Assembly: GCA_900660155.1 (NCBI GenBank)
Contig: CABFPE010000120.1
Location: 1,078,657 to 1,142,656 of the forward strand
Direction of reading: 5' to 3'
Origin: Hofstenia miamia
Lineage: Eukaryota > Xenacoelomorpha > Acoela > Hofsteniidae
DNA length: 64,000 nt
A model generated the notes under the pieces. It did no database searches. It saw nothing but the letters and a program-made list of their open reading frames with translations, and was not told where the DNA came from. This document shows, piece by piece, positions 35,598 through 47,709 of the stretch. The translations under genes were made by a program, and so were the position numbers. Within the stretch, counting starts at the first letter, position 1, and each line of letters opens with the position of its first letter.

Positions 35598-36179
35598 CAT
35601 ATGTATATATGGATACCTACACAATTGATTATTGCTGTCATTTTCTTTATTCCAATTTATATAAATTCTCTGCAGTGTGCTGCTGTGCTTGACTTGCAAA
35701 TACATTAGTGATTTAATGGCTGTTTTAATTGATAGATTTGATCCTTGAACTTAAGTTTTTATATTTTCCTGGACACACAAATTTTATTCTTCTTGAAGAT
35801 ATTCTTTGGTATTTTTATTCTAAATAGACTATCACACAGAACCTTATACAATACAAAAGATATTAAGCAAAGAATATCACTATTTTGCAAAATTAAAACT
35901 CATTATTTCTTATAAAGCATATTCTTAGAATTTCATATAGTACAATTATACACTCAAAATGATTACAAATATTATAAGATGCATATAAATCAATAAATTG
36001 TTGTTTAAATATATCCTTTAATTGCCTTTTATCTTTTAAAGAGACGTAATCCTTGTTTTGGAATATATAATTAAACGTAATCAAAGATATTATAATCAAT
36101 GTTATTAATAAACATACTATTAAATTTGATAAGATCAATGAATTGAAATTGCATTGAAAGGTCCAATAAATTCAGTTCA

Positions 36180-36890
36180 ATTAATCTGTTCTTATAGTTA
36201 TAGTTATATTTAAAATCCACTTCGAACAACGTTTTCGAAAATTTTCAATTCCAAAAATATCGTCTCTGCTGGGACACCAAGCAACAGACCCATAAATAAG
36301 GATTGATCTAATTGTAGTTATGAATAAACTGATTTTGTCAAAAACAATGTTTGATTGCATGTTTTCAATTTGGAATAAACATAAGTGGACCAATTAAGAT
36401 TGTGTGTAATAATACCCAAATCTTTACTTGAATCAGATGAGACTGCTAACAACTGAAATTTCTCATCATTGAATTTTGCATTATTTTCTAAGCACCAATG
36501 GTTTAATCTTAAATAATCTTCATTTATATCATTAAGGTCATTACTAAGTATACCTAGGACTTCAGCAAATAAGAATGGAGTTGTTGCAAAACAGTAATTT
36601 GTCAAATTCTTTATAAAAAATTTTAAAAAATACAGGACCAAGAACTGATCCTTGAGGAACACTATTTGTTATATTACTCTGATCTCACATTATGCCATTG
36701 AAAAATAATTTTTGAGTTCTTTTCGTAAAATAATACCTATTTAATTTTTATAAATAAATTTCCTATAATTTTAATGCCTTCTGTTTTTCTAGTAGAATTC
36801 TATTTGAAACATTATCAAAGGCATTTGAAAAACTTCAATATATAACGAAACTCTCTATATTAGCATTGAAATTGTCCTAAAATAGTTTTG
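36180..36890 (-). pseudogene. LINE reverse transcriptase fragment
   Basis: Read from 36890 leftwards on the minus strand: a degenerate FSNAFDNVSN-ILLEK segment (LINE RT DFSKAFDxVxHxxLLxKL), NRYYFTKRTQ...NG, then VPQGSVLGPV at about 36665-36630, the RT PQGSVLGP motif. Then NDLNDINEDYLRLNHWC (about 36545-36490), KDLGIITHNLNWS and RSILIYGSVAWCP (about 36300-36265), a typical LINE RT tail. The YADD box between them is degenerate. Frame shifts and stops show a dead, 5'-truncated copy, possibly of the same broad LINE group as 23912-25350. Confidence 0.8.
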
Positions 36891-37034
36891 TTTTTTAAAT
36901 AAATAAATATTTTTCATAAGCAGCCGTAACCACAAAGCTGAAATATAAAAAGTAATCCCCCTCATTCAAGAAGTAGGAGGAATTCGAAAATGCTCATATA
37001 AAGTGACTTTTTAGAAATTACAGACGTTTTGCTT

Positions 37035-37039
<5 letters not shown>

Positions 37040-37081
<42 letters not shown>

Positions 37082-37107
37082 GCATACACATATAAATAGA
37101 AATATAA

Positions 37108-37144
<37 letters not shown>

Positions 37145-37204
37145 AATTGAAATATTAACAGTATATATATATATATATACATATATGTAGGAATATAAAT
37201 AGAA

Positions 37205-37235
<31 letters not shown>

Positions 37236-37313
37236 CATATATTCATACATACAAATATATGCAATATATATAAATATTTATACATATATTCATATATACA
37301 AATATATATATAT
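37040..37313. repeat. TA-rich microsatellite cluster
   Basis: Several (TA)n runs with TACATA/AAATATA interruptions, ending at a single N (37314) next to the 48-bp satellite. Confidence 0.9.
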
Positions 37314-37331
37314 NAATATGCGTTCAAATAT

Positions 37332-40300
37332 TTTTGTAGGTTCATGAAAATTCTTAAAATATCCCTGGGGTGTTTAAGATTTTGTAGGTTCATGAAAATT
37401 CTTAAAATATCCCTGGGGTGTTTAAGATTTTGTAGGTTCATGAAAATTCTTAAAATATCCCTGGGGTGTTTAAGATTTTGTAGGTTCATGAAAATTCTTA
37501 AAATATCCCTGGGGTGTTTAAGATTTTGTAGGTTCATGAAAATTCTTAAAATATCCCTGGGGTGTTTAAGATTTTGTAGGTTCATGAAAATTCTTAAAAT
37601 ATCCCTGGGGTGTTTAAGATTTTGTAGGTTCATGAAAATTCTTAAAATATCCCTGGGGTGTTTAAGATTTTGTAGGTTCATGAAAATTCTTAAAATATCC
37701 CTGGGGTGTTTAAGATTTTGTAGGTTCATGAAAATTCTTAAAATATCCCTGGGGTGTTTAAGATTTTGTAGGTTCATGAAAATTCTTAAAATATCCCTGG
37801 GGTGTTTAAGATTTTGTAGGTTCATGAAAATTCTTAAAATATCCCTGGGGTGTTTAAGATTTTGTAGGTTCATGAAAATTCTTAAAATATCCCTGGGGTG
37901 TTTAAGATTTTGTAGGTTCATGAAAATTCTTAAAATATCCCTGGGGTGTTTAAGATTTTGTAGGTTCATGAAAATTCTTAAAATATCCCTGGGGTGTTTA
38001 AGATTTTGTAGGTTCATGAAAATTCTTAAAATATCCCTGGGGTGTTTAAGATTTTGTAGGTTCATGAAAATTCTTAAAATATCCCTGGGGTGTTTAAGAT
38101 TTTGTAGGTTCATGAAAATTCTTAAAATATCCCTGGGGTGTTTAAGATTTTGTAGGTTCATGAAAATTCTTAAAATATCCCTGGGGTGTTTAAGATTTTG
38201 TAGGTTCATGAAAATTCTTAAAATATCCCTGGGGTGTTTAAGATTTTGTAGGTTCATGAAAATTCTTAAAATATCCCTGGGGTGTTTAAGATTTTGTAGG
38301 TTCATGAAAATTCTTAAAATATCCCTGGGGTGTTTAAGATTTTGTAGGTTCATGAAAATTCTTAAAATATCCCTGGGGTGTTTAAGATTTTGTAGGTTCA
38401 TGAAAATTCTTAAAATATCCCTGGGGTGTTTAAGATTTTGTAGGTTCATGAAAATTCTTAAAATATCCCTGGGGTGTTTAAGATTTTGTAGGTTCATGAA
38501 AATTCTTAAAATATCCCTGGGGTGTTTAAGATTTTGTAGGTTCATGAAAATTCTTAAAATATCCCTGGGGTGTTTAAGATTTTGTAGGTTCATGAAAATT
38601 CTTAAAATATCCCTGGGGTGTTTAAGATTTTGTAGGTTCATGAAAATTCTTAAAATATCCCTGGGGTGTTTAAGATTTTGTAGGTTCATGAAAATTCTTA
38701 AAATATCCCTGGGGTGTTTAAGATTTTGTAGGTTCATGAAAATTCTTAAAATATCCCTGGGGTGTTTAAGATTTTGTAGGTTCATGAAAATTCTTAAAAT
38801 ATCCCTGGGGTGTTTAAGATTTTGTAGGTTCATGAAAATTCTTAAAATATCCCTGGGGTGTTTAAGATTTTGTAGGTTCATGAAAATTCTTAAAATATCC
38901 CTGGGGTGTTTAAGATTTTGTAGGTTCATGAAAATTCTTAAAATATCCCTGGGGTGTTTAAGATTTTGTAGGTTCATGAAAATTCTTAAAATATCCCTGG
39001 GGTGTTTAAGATTTTGTAGGTTCATGAAAATTCTTAAAATATCCCTGGGGTGTTTAAGATTTTGTAGGTTCATGAAAATTCTTAAAATATCCCTGGGGTG
39101 TTTAAGATTTTGTAGGTTCATGAAAATTCTTAAAATATCCCTGGGGTGTTTAAGATTTTGTAGGTTCATGAAAATTCTTAAAATATCCCTGGGGTGTTTA
39201 AGATTTTGTAGGTTCATGAAAATTCTTAAAATATCCCTGGGGTGTTTAAGATTTTGTAGGTTCATGAAAATTCTTAAAATATCCCTGGGGTGTTTAAGAT
39301 TTTGTAGGTTCATGAAAATTCTTAAAATATCCCTGGGGTGTTTAAGATTTTGTAGGTTCATGAAAATTCTTAAAATATCCCTGGGGTGTTTAAGATTTTG
39401 TAGGTTCATGAAAATTCTTAAAATATCCCTGGGGTGTTTAAGATTTTGTAGGTTCATGAAAATTCTTAAAATATCCCTGGGGTGTTTAAGATTTTGTAGG
39501 TTCATGAAAATTCTTAAAATATCCCTGGGGTGTTTAAGATTTTGTAGGTTCATGAAAATTCTTAAAATATCCCTGGGGTGTTTAAGATTTTGTAGGTTCA
39601 TGAAAATTCTTAAAATATCCCTGGGGTGTTTAAGATTTTGTAGGTTCATGAAAATTCTTAAAATATCCCTGGGGTGTTTAAGATTTTGTAGGTTCATGAA
39701 AATTCTTAAAATATCCCTGGGGTGTTTAAGATTTTGTAGGTTCATGAAAATTCTTAAAATATCCCTGGGGTGTTTAAGATTTTGTAGGTTCATGAAAATT
39801 CTTAAAATATCCCTGGGGTGTTTAAGATTTTGTAGGTTCATGAAAATTCTTAAAATATCCCTGGGGTGTTTAAGATTTTGTAGGTTCATGAAAATTCTTA
39901 AAATATCCCTGGGGTGTTTAAGATTTTGTAGGTTCATGAAAATTCTTAAAATATCCCTGGGGTGTTTAAGATTTTGTAGGTTCATGAAAATTCTTAAAAT
40001 ATCCCTGGGGTGTTTAAGATTTTGTAGGTTCATGAAAATTCTTAAAATATCCCTGGGGTGTTTAAGATTTTGTAGGTTCATGAAAATTCTTAAAATATCC
40101 CTGGGGTGTTTAAGATTTTGTAGGTTCATGAAAATTCTTAAAATATCCCTGGGGTGTTTAAGATTTTGTAGGTTCATGAAAATTCTTAAAATATCCCTGG
40201 GGTGTTTAAGATTTTGTAGGTTCATGAAAATTCTTAAAATATCCCTGGGGTGTTTAAGATTTTGTAGGTTCATGAAAATTCTTAAAATATCCCTGGGGTG

Positions 40301-42373
40301 TTTAAGATTTTGTAGGTTCATGAAAATTCTTAAAATATCCCTGGGGTGTTTAAGATTTTGTAGGTTCATGAAAATTCTTAAAATATCCCTGGGGTGTTTA
40401 AGATTTTGTAGGTTCATGAAAATTCTTAAAATATCCCTGGGGTGTTTAAGATTTTGTAGGTTCATGAAAATTCTTAAAATATCCCTGGGGTGTTTAAGAT
40501 TTTGTAGGTTCATGAAAATTCTTAAAATATCCCTGGGGTGTTTAAGATTTTGTAGGTTCATGAAAATTCTTAAAATATCCCTGGGGTGTTTAAGATTTTG
40601 TAGGTTCATGAAAATTCTTAAAATATCCCTGGGGTGTTTAAGATTTTGTAGGTTCATGAAAATTCTTAAAATATCCCTGGGGTGTTTAAGATTTTGTAGG
40701 TTCATGAAAATTCTTAAAATATCCCTGGGGTGTTTAAGATTTTGTAGGTTCATGAAAATTCTTAAAATATCCCTGGGGTGTTTAAGATTTTGTAGGTTCA
40801 TGAAAATTCTTAAAATATCCCTGGGGTGTTTAAGATTTTGTAGGTTCATGAAAATTCTTAAAATATCCCTGGGGTGTTTAAGATTTTGTAGGTTCATGAA
40901 AATTCTTAAAATATCCCTGGGGTGTTTAAGATTTTGTAGGTTCATGAAAATTCTTAAAATATCCCTGGGGTGTTTAAGATTTTGTAGGTTCATGAAAATT
41001 CTTAAAATATCCCTGGGGTGTTTAAGATTTTGTAGGTTCATGAAAATTCTTAAAATATCCCTGGGGTGTTTAAGATTTTGTAGGTTCATGAAAATTCTTA
41101 AAATATCCCTGGGGTGTTTAAGATTTTGTAGGTTCATGAAAATTCTTAAAATATCCCTGGGGTGTTTAAGATTTTGTAGGTTCATGAAAATTCTTAAAAT
41201 ATCCCTGGGGTGTTTAAGATTTTGTAGGTTCATGAAAATTCTTAAAATATCCCTGGGGTGTTTAAGATTTTGTAGGTTCATGAAAATTCTTAAAATATCC
41301 CTGGGGTGTTTAAGATTTTGTAGGTTCATGAAAATTCTTAAAATATCCCTGGGGTGTTTAAGATTTTGTAGGTTCATGAAAATTCTTAAAATATCCCTGG
41401 GGTGTTTAAGATTTTGTAGGTTCATGAAAATTCTTAAAATATCCCTGGGGTGTTTAAGATTTTGTAGGTTCATGAAAATTCTTAAAATATCCCTGGGGTG
41501 TTTAAGATTTTGTAGGTTCATGAAAATTCTTAAAATATCCCTGGGGTGTTTAAGATTTTGTAGGTTCATGAAAATTCTTAAAATATCCCTGGGGTGTTTA
41601 AGATTTTGTAGGTTCATGAAAATTCTTAAAATATCCCTGGGGTGTTTAAGATTTTGTAGGTTCATGAAAATTCTTAAAATATCCCTGGGGTGTTTAAGAT
41701 TTTGTAGGTTCATGAAAATTCTTAAAATATCCCTGGGGTGTTTAAGATTTTGTAGGTTCATGAAAATTCTTAAAATATCCCTGGGGTGTTTAAGATTTTG
41801 TAGGTTCATGAAAATTCTTAAAATATCCCTGGGGTGTTTAAGATTTTGTAGGTTCATGAAAATTCTTAAAATATCCCTGGGGTGTTTAAGATTTTGTAGG
41901 TTCATGAAAATTCTTAAAATATCCCTGGGGTGTTTAAGATTTTGTAGGTTCATGAAAATTCTTAAAATATCCCTGGGGTGTTTAAGATTTTGTAGGTTCA
42001 TGAAAATTCTTAAAATATCCCTGGGGTGTTTAAGATTTTGTAGGTTCATGAAAATTCTTAAAATATCCCTGGGGTGTTTAAGATTTTGTAGGTTCATGAA
42101 AATTCTTAAAATATCCCTGGGGTGTTTAAGATTTTGTAGGTTCATGAAAATTCTTAAAATATCCCTGGGGTGTTTAAGATTTTGTAGGTTCATGAAAATT
42201 CTTAAAATATCCCTGGGGTGTTTAAGATTTTGTAGGTTCATGAAAATTCTTAAAATATCCCTGGGGTGTTTAAGATTTTGTAGGTTCATGAAAATTCTTA
42301 AAATATCCCTGGGGTGTTTAAGATTTTGTAGGTTCATGAAAATTCTTAAAATATCCCTGGGGTGTTTAAGATT
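37332..42373. repeat. 48-bp satellite array, 105 units
   Basis: Head-to-tail 48-bp units. An ATG recurs at 37344 + 48k up to 42336, which is 105 units, and I see no base difference between units. Because 48 is a multiple of 3, one frame stays open on each strand: MKILKISLGCLRFCRF (plus) and MNLQNLKHPRDILRIF (minus), 16 residues per unit. The palindrome TTCATGAA supplies an ATG to both. The open frames are a by-product of unit length; nothing suggests translation. The left edge abuts TA-rich DNA and an N; the right edge passes cleanly into unique sequence at 42374. Confidence 0.97.
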
Positions 42374-43548
42374 AACTGAAAAAAAATTAACACTGATAAG
42401 ATTATATTTGCGTAAAAATGATTCTGATTAACATATGCTTTGAAGTGATGATTATTATATCAGCACCCTTTCTCAAAAGTTGAATAATCACAACATTAGG
42501 GCTGTATAGAAATTCCTCTTGAGAAGCTTCTACCATGGGTTCAGCAAATTTTATGAAGCTGAATGGGACGCAACAAGAGCCAATGAAATTGTGTCCCAAG
42601 CCCTAGTTTGAATATAACAATTAAAAGTTTACATTTGTAAGAATATTTATTAACTTATTTTTCTGCACCTACATATAGAGTGGCATATTAATCTATTGGT
42701 TTAACATGTGCACCAACTTGCGTTGAGTTTTTGGTTGCAAAATTCCGTCTACACGTACTATAATTATGAATTTCCTTGAATTTGTGATTTGTATCATGCA
42801 GATTAAGATTTATTTTTTCAACAATTTGGGATTATCCAATTTCAACAATAGCATTGGAAATCACAATTTGACAACTACGTACAAGACGCTTTTACAGACA
42901 TTTTTCACGTTTTTGGTATTTAGCGTTTGCCCTACAGACATTTATAACAGAGGACTTTGCATGTGCTTACGTGTGGCCAAATCGTCCTGAAGGATTAATG
43001 GTTAACTCTAGCGTAATTTATACTAATTAATATTGACCACATGTAGGATTGCTCAAGAATTGATAAAAATTTAGAGGTTGCATCAGCTATTAAGGATCAT
43101 ACGTTAACCTACCTGATCGGAGGTTCACTTATAGAAAAATATCTGATTATTTCGATATCTTCAAAGGTTGCTAGCAAAACAAACTGAAATTCTATACCGA
43201 GATGAGAAGAGTATCAACGAAAAAGAAATGTGAGTGACAGAACCTTAAAGCAAAATTTTCGGGATAACCTCTTCGATCATTGCGCACATTGTATTTGATT
43301 TTATGGACAAGATTATCAGATAGTATCCAAAGATGTTTACTCCATTTCTGAATCCGTAGTCTTATTGCAAAAATAACAATTAATGACTCCTTTTCAAAGA
43401 TGTTTTCAATTTTTTTCTAAGAACGGTTTATTGATTGATGAAAGCAGAATTCATACATTCCGTAATGATGACACCATAGAGAAGACCCTCTTTGAAACAG
43501 GGCCCAAGTTTAATTTCAAGGAGCATTTTGTTACAAAGGTGTTGGGAG
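42374..43548. other. AT-rich, no gene recognised
   Basis: Short open frames (42402-42599 minus, 42766-42990 plus, 43383-43565 plus) resemble no family I know. Confidence 0.5.
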
Positions 43549-44530
43549 CAATGGCGTATATATAGGGGTGCAAGGGGTGCATGCACCCCTAAATTGCAAA
43601 TCTTGCACCCCAAATAGTGCAAAAGTTGCACCCTTCTTACTAATATAAATTATATATTATTGCATTGCAGAAACCTCTGCTTAACTTAACACTTCTTGAT
43701 GATATCAGATATTGCGTTACATTACATCATAATGATAAAGATACAAACGAAATGTATATTGTTAGTTTTGTAGAATATGATCAAATAACATTTTTAATTG
43801 CCTTCCTTGTTCACCACTCTGTTCGTTTCAGTAAATAAGTAGTTTCTTAAGAAGTAGGATAAGATTAACATCAAAGTGTGTCTTACTGTTTATAACACAA
43901 AAGGTGTCATGGAGTCAGCTTGGACCCCATTACCAAAAGTTTCTGATAAAAAGGTGAAATTTCAATCACATATACTACAAAGTGTCCAAGTCAGATGTAC
44001 TTGATATAGAATAAAATTCTGAATGAAGAGAAATCTCTTCCATTCAGTGGAGGATTTATTGGCAGATTGTGGGACTACAGTCCCTCTATGAGGAAGCGAA
44101 GTGAAGTTCTTATATTGTGCCAGTCACAATCAGTCAAAACTTGTAAAAAGGATTGTATATGAATTGTAAGAGATATATCTTGAAGTTCTTGACACCTGTA
44201 TTAATGAACTTGATGCTCATTTCAGCAATAAATGTTAAAACAATTAATACCCAAACGGGAATCATATATATCTTAATGTAATTTATTAAGAAAAATGTAA
44301 CACAGTGTGCTAAATGTTTGTGAATTACAACTCTTCAAAAAATTCATCTTTAAAGTGATGGGGGTTTTTGAAAATATGTATAAAATTTATGAACAGGTGG
44401 CAACTTACACTTTCCCTTCTGTGACGACTTAAAGGCTTTTCTCTACTTTTAATGCAGCAAAGAATATAGACAGATCAACTATGGCTGCAGAGAAACCAAG
44501 AAATACAAAATTACTAAAAACTTACCAATA
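43549..44530 (+). mobile_element. hAT transposon relic
   Basis: Starts with CAATGGCGTATATATAGGGG and a GGGTGCAAGGGGTGCATGCACCCC palindromic patch, resembling CAGTGGCGTA... hAT termini. Downstream, VLDTCINELDAHFSNKC at 44186-44237 matches the central region of TTF/ZBED-type hAT transposases. ERLFSTFNAAKNIDRSTM at 44430-44485 matches the C-terminal dimerisation region (ERxFSxxxxIKxxxRSTM). The sequence between is out of frame or eroded, and no right terminus was found. A dead copy. Confidence 0.6.
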
Positions 44531-44929
44531 TGCCACTATTATCACTTGAGAAAGTTATTACTAAAGACAACTACAATTCAATTTTGGCAATATTCATAAA
44601 AAAAACGCGTCGACTTTTGCTAGAAAACTGTTCGTGATATTGGTTTGTTACGTTTATTTGTATTTTTGTGTAAGATTTTTATATAAATAAGTTCTCTCAT
44701 TTTTCCCTTTGCAATTTATTGTTTAATTACCTAGATATTAATACATTACAGACGCTTTTGATCAAATTCGGAAATGAATGACTAATGTTTAGTACGAAAT
44801 TATTTTTCAAAACCGTTTTCAGCACCAAATCTAAATGTGCACCCTTTAGCAATTGTTTTGCATTCCCAAGAATAAAATTCTGCATACGTGAAATTGTGTT
44901 TACTATTACAAGTCAACTGTTGGCATACC

Positions 44930-45190
44930 TCAAAAACTTGGAGGTCCTTTTCATAGATCATCCCATGCTCAAATAAGGAAAAAAGAAGCCTACATTCAAA
45001 GCATCTCATGGGTTGGCCAAATATCGAACTGCAATATCATTGAAAACGTCTGGGGTATATGTAAGTGTAAAGAATAATCTAGAACATTAGGGGAATAATT
45101 AAAAAACATGTTACCATGGATTAAACAAAACTATGAGCGAATTCTCCAGTTCGAAGATCTAAGATCATTATTGCTTTCCCACACCAAGTA
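44930..45190 (+). mobile_element. Tc1/mariner C-terminal fragment
   Basis: At about 45010-45060 two frames together give GWPNIEL and NIIENVWGICK, the Tc1 WPxxSPDLNxIENxWG signature with a one-base shift. LKNMLPWIKQNYERI follows, as in Tc1 C-termini. Only this fragment remains. Confidence 0.6.
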
Positions 45191-45199
45191 TTCACCCTA

Positions 45200-46280
45200 A
45201 TCTTTACAACCTTTTTTATGCACGTTGGTTTCACAAGAGGGGTAAAAAATACCCCAAAGTATATTTTTGATATATGAATGCTATTGTGATGAAGTTTGGC
45301 ACAAAGGTAAAATTGGGTAAAAAATTTGAAAAAATTTCAAAAAAAAATTTTTGCAAAAATTTGGTAAAAATGCTAAGAGGTATATCTTACGTCAAAATGG
45401 TTATTATTCTTGGGCAACTTTTGATATTTTTCTATTCAAAACACAAACTATAAGGTCTAGTAATAACCTAAGGCATATTGATTTGTAGTTGTTAATGCTG
45501 ATGTCAACATTTATTGCTTTTGTTTAGTCATTTTTATATTTCTATATTCAAATAACTGTCAATCCGATTTGACAAAATATTCATAATTCCTTGACAAAAA
45601 ACCATTTTCATCCTAAAATTTCCACAGAATGTGTAAAGCTAAACTGAATGCGGTGAAAAGTTCAGCCAACCTTTCAAATTTGATTTTAAAAAAGTTTTTA
45701 ATAAAGATTCGCATGGTGGTAAATTTACCCCTCATTGTTAAGAAAAGGGCTAAAAAAACTCTTTGTTTTCAAATTTCTGCATGGTGTGCATTTGGCTAAA
45801 ATATTTTGTTAATTTACTGTCACACTTAATTTATTTAGTCGGGCTGTATTTTCGTATTTTACTAGAAATCTCGGAGTTATTTGTCAAATTTAAATGTAAT
45901 CGCAATTACTCAAATTGTTCATAAAGAAATATTTTTCAAAAATATATTGTTTTCAGTCATTTATTTAAATCCAAAGAACCAAATAATTTGATAACTTCAT
46001 TACCAACATTTAAATAGTTTTAAGTTGCTTGTAATAAAATCTACTGCCTCAAATTATATTTTCCTTTAAATGTATTGGTAGGTAGAGACAATTTTGTAAT
46101 TTGATAATTCACTTTTGTCTAATCATTGACAATTGGGTGCACCTCTGTTAAAATTTAGTCGGCATGACGTGGTTAGTTTGCGTGTATTGAAATTATTCTG
46201 TATTCTATATTGATGTATTGCGTGTAGATATTTCATATTTTGTGTAGGTATCTCGTGCATTGGTGTATGTTTCTTAATCG
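45200..46280. other. AT-rich, no gene recognised
   Basis: Contains a poly-A/poly-T-rich stretch (45320-45370). Nothing assignable. Confidence 0.5.
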
Positions 46281-46283
46281 ATT

Positions 46284-46450
46284 CAACGGGTGGGCAAACT
46301 GCTGCCCTTCAAAGGTTTTACTGCGGTTTCCTTTTAACAATTTTTGCACTTACAAATATCTTATCACTTGGTTTTATTATTAAAACCCGCCAACCTTGCA
46401 AAAACACCCTGTGTAGCCTACAATAAAAAATGTTTGCCCACCACGATTTA
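46284..46450. mobile_element. Short hAT-type MITE (GGTGGGCAAAC ends)
   Basis: GGTGGGCAAAC near 46289 and its inverse GTTTGCCCACC at 46432-46442 enclose about 155 bp, the familiar hAT MITE terminus. The flanks CGATTCAA and CGATTTAT may be a decayed 8-bp duplication (6 of 8). Confidence 0.65.
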
Positions 46451-47138
46451 TATCAAGAAAGAAAACATATTTTCTTTCAATTTTGTAAATTTTAATTCCT
46501 AGAGGACAAATCTCAAACAATAGTAGGAGAAATCTAGAGCAGTGTGTAACATTTTTTTACCAATTTTTCTGCCATAAGTCGATTAAGCCTGTTGCTAGAT
46601 TGGAGACTAATATCAATTTATTTTCTACAAGTATTTCCTGCATCTTACAATTTCGAGTAAGTACATAGTTGCTGTATTTTAATCCAAAAATTCGTGTTTT
46701 CTATTGTGTATCCAGGACAACACTCTGAAAAGTCTATCACATGCTTATTCGCTGCGTAAGACTTTTTCTTTATAGTGCAGGATGTGAGATTTCTTAAACA
46801 AATCCCAACAATTTACAACTGCTTTTAAGAAGCAGTGTAAGCTTCACAGAATTATAGAACACATTAGGAAGTTTGAATATTAAAAAAAGATTTAGAAAAT
46901 TATTACATAAGAAACTTTGCTTAGCATCCACTTGGCTAAGGGTCTGTTATGTGTGTAAATGACTCTCTACATATTTATTCTATATTCAATATATTTCTCA
47001 ATATACATGGATGTGCATATATCAACATGTATTTACATATATACATAACTTGAATGTTTGAAATATAAGGCTATTGATATGTATACATTCACATACCATA
47101 ATTTGACATTTGCAACGGAACATCTTTGAAATAGATCA

Positions 47139-47178
<40 letters not shown>

Positions 47179-47640
47179 AGTTGTAAATTTATTTTAATAC
47201 TAGTACCTAAGATAATAATAAGACATAGGCATTGCACATTTCTACCTAACTTTTATAAATAATTACATAAAAGAATCAATTACATTTAAAATCATTTTTA
47301 GGATAAAAGATCGATTAGTGAACCTTCAGAAATACAATGATATTTATTTCACTCATAATATCTTATTGTAGCTATGTTGTTCACATTGTCAAACATTTCC
47401 CCATGTATATTAAGAATTTTCAAAATCATTGGATATTGGCGCATGCATGAGTAAATGTAATCCGCTTTTATGGTGAAAAATTGGGCAAAATTATATTTCT
47501 GTGCATACAGTACATGAAAATCTTCACTATCTTTCAATGAGGCATCCAATGTTTTTAAAATCATTCCAATTCTCCCCGTACCTAATTATCTGATAAGAAA
47601 GAGATCCGAAGGCTATAGGAGTAGCTGCAGTTGATCTGAA
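46451..47640. other. AT-rich, no gene recognised
   Basis: Includes a (TA)n run at 47140-47173. Confidence 0.6.
47140..47173. repeat. (TA)n microsatellite
   Basis: About 17 TA units. Confidence 0.95.
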
Positions 47641-47654
47641 CTATTTCATTTCAG

Positions 47655-47706
47655 GTGCGAAAGAAGAGGCAATACCCATTTCCATGGTGTGCTCCAATTT
47701 TTTGAG
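47655..47706 (+). CDS. Candidate mini-exon
   Basis: TATTTCATTTCAG/GTGCGA and TTTTTTGAG/GTATGAG give acceptor and donor consensus about 52 bp apart, with two frames open through it (one reads KEEAIPISMVCSNF). No neighbouring exon was linked, so this may be chance. Confidence 0.2.
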
Positions 47707-47709
47707 GTA

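Noticed and set aside
36962-42431. Two giant open frames (about 1,700-1,800 codons) as real repeat proteins
   Set aside because: They arise because the satellite period is a multiple of 3 with no stop in one frame per strand. There is no non-repeat domain and no gene context.
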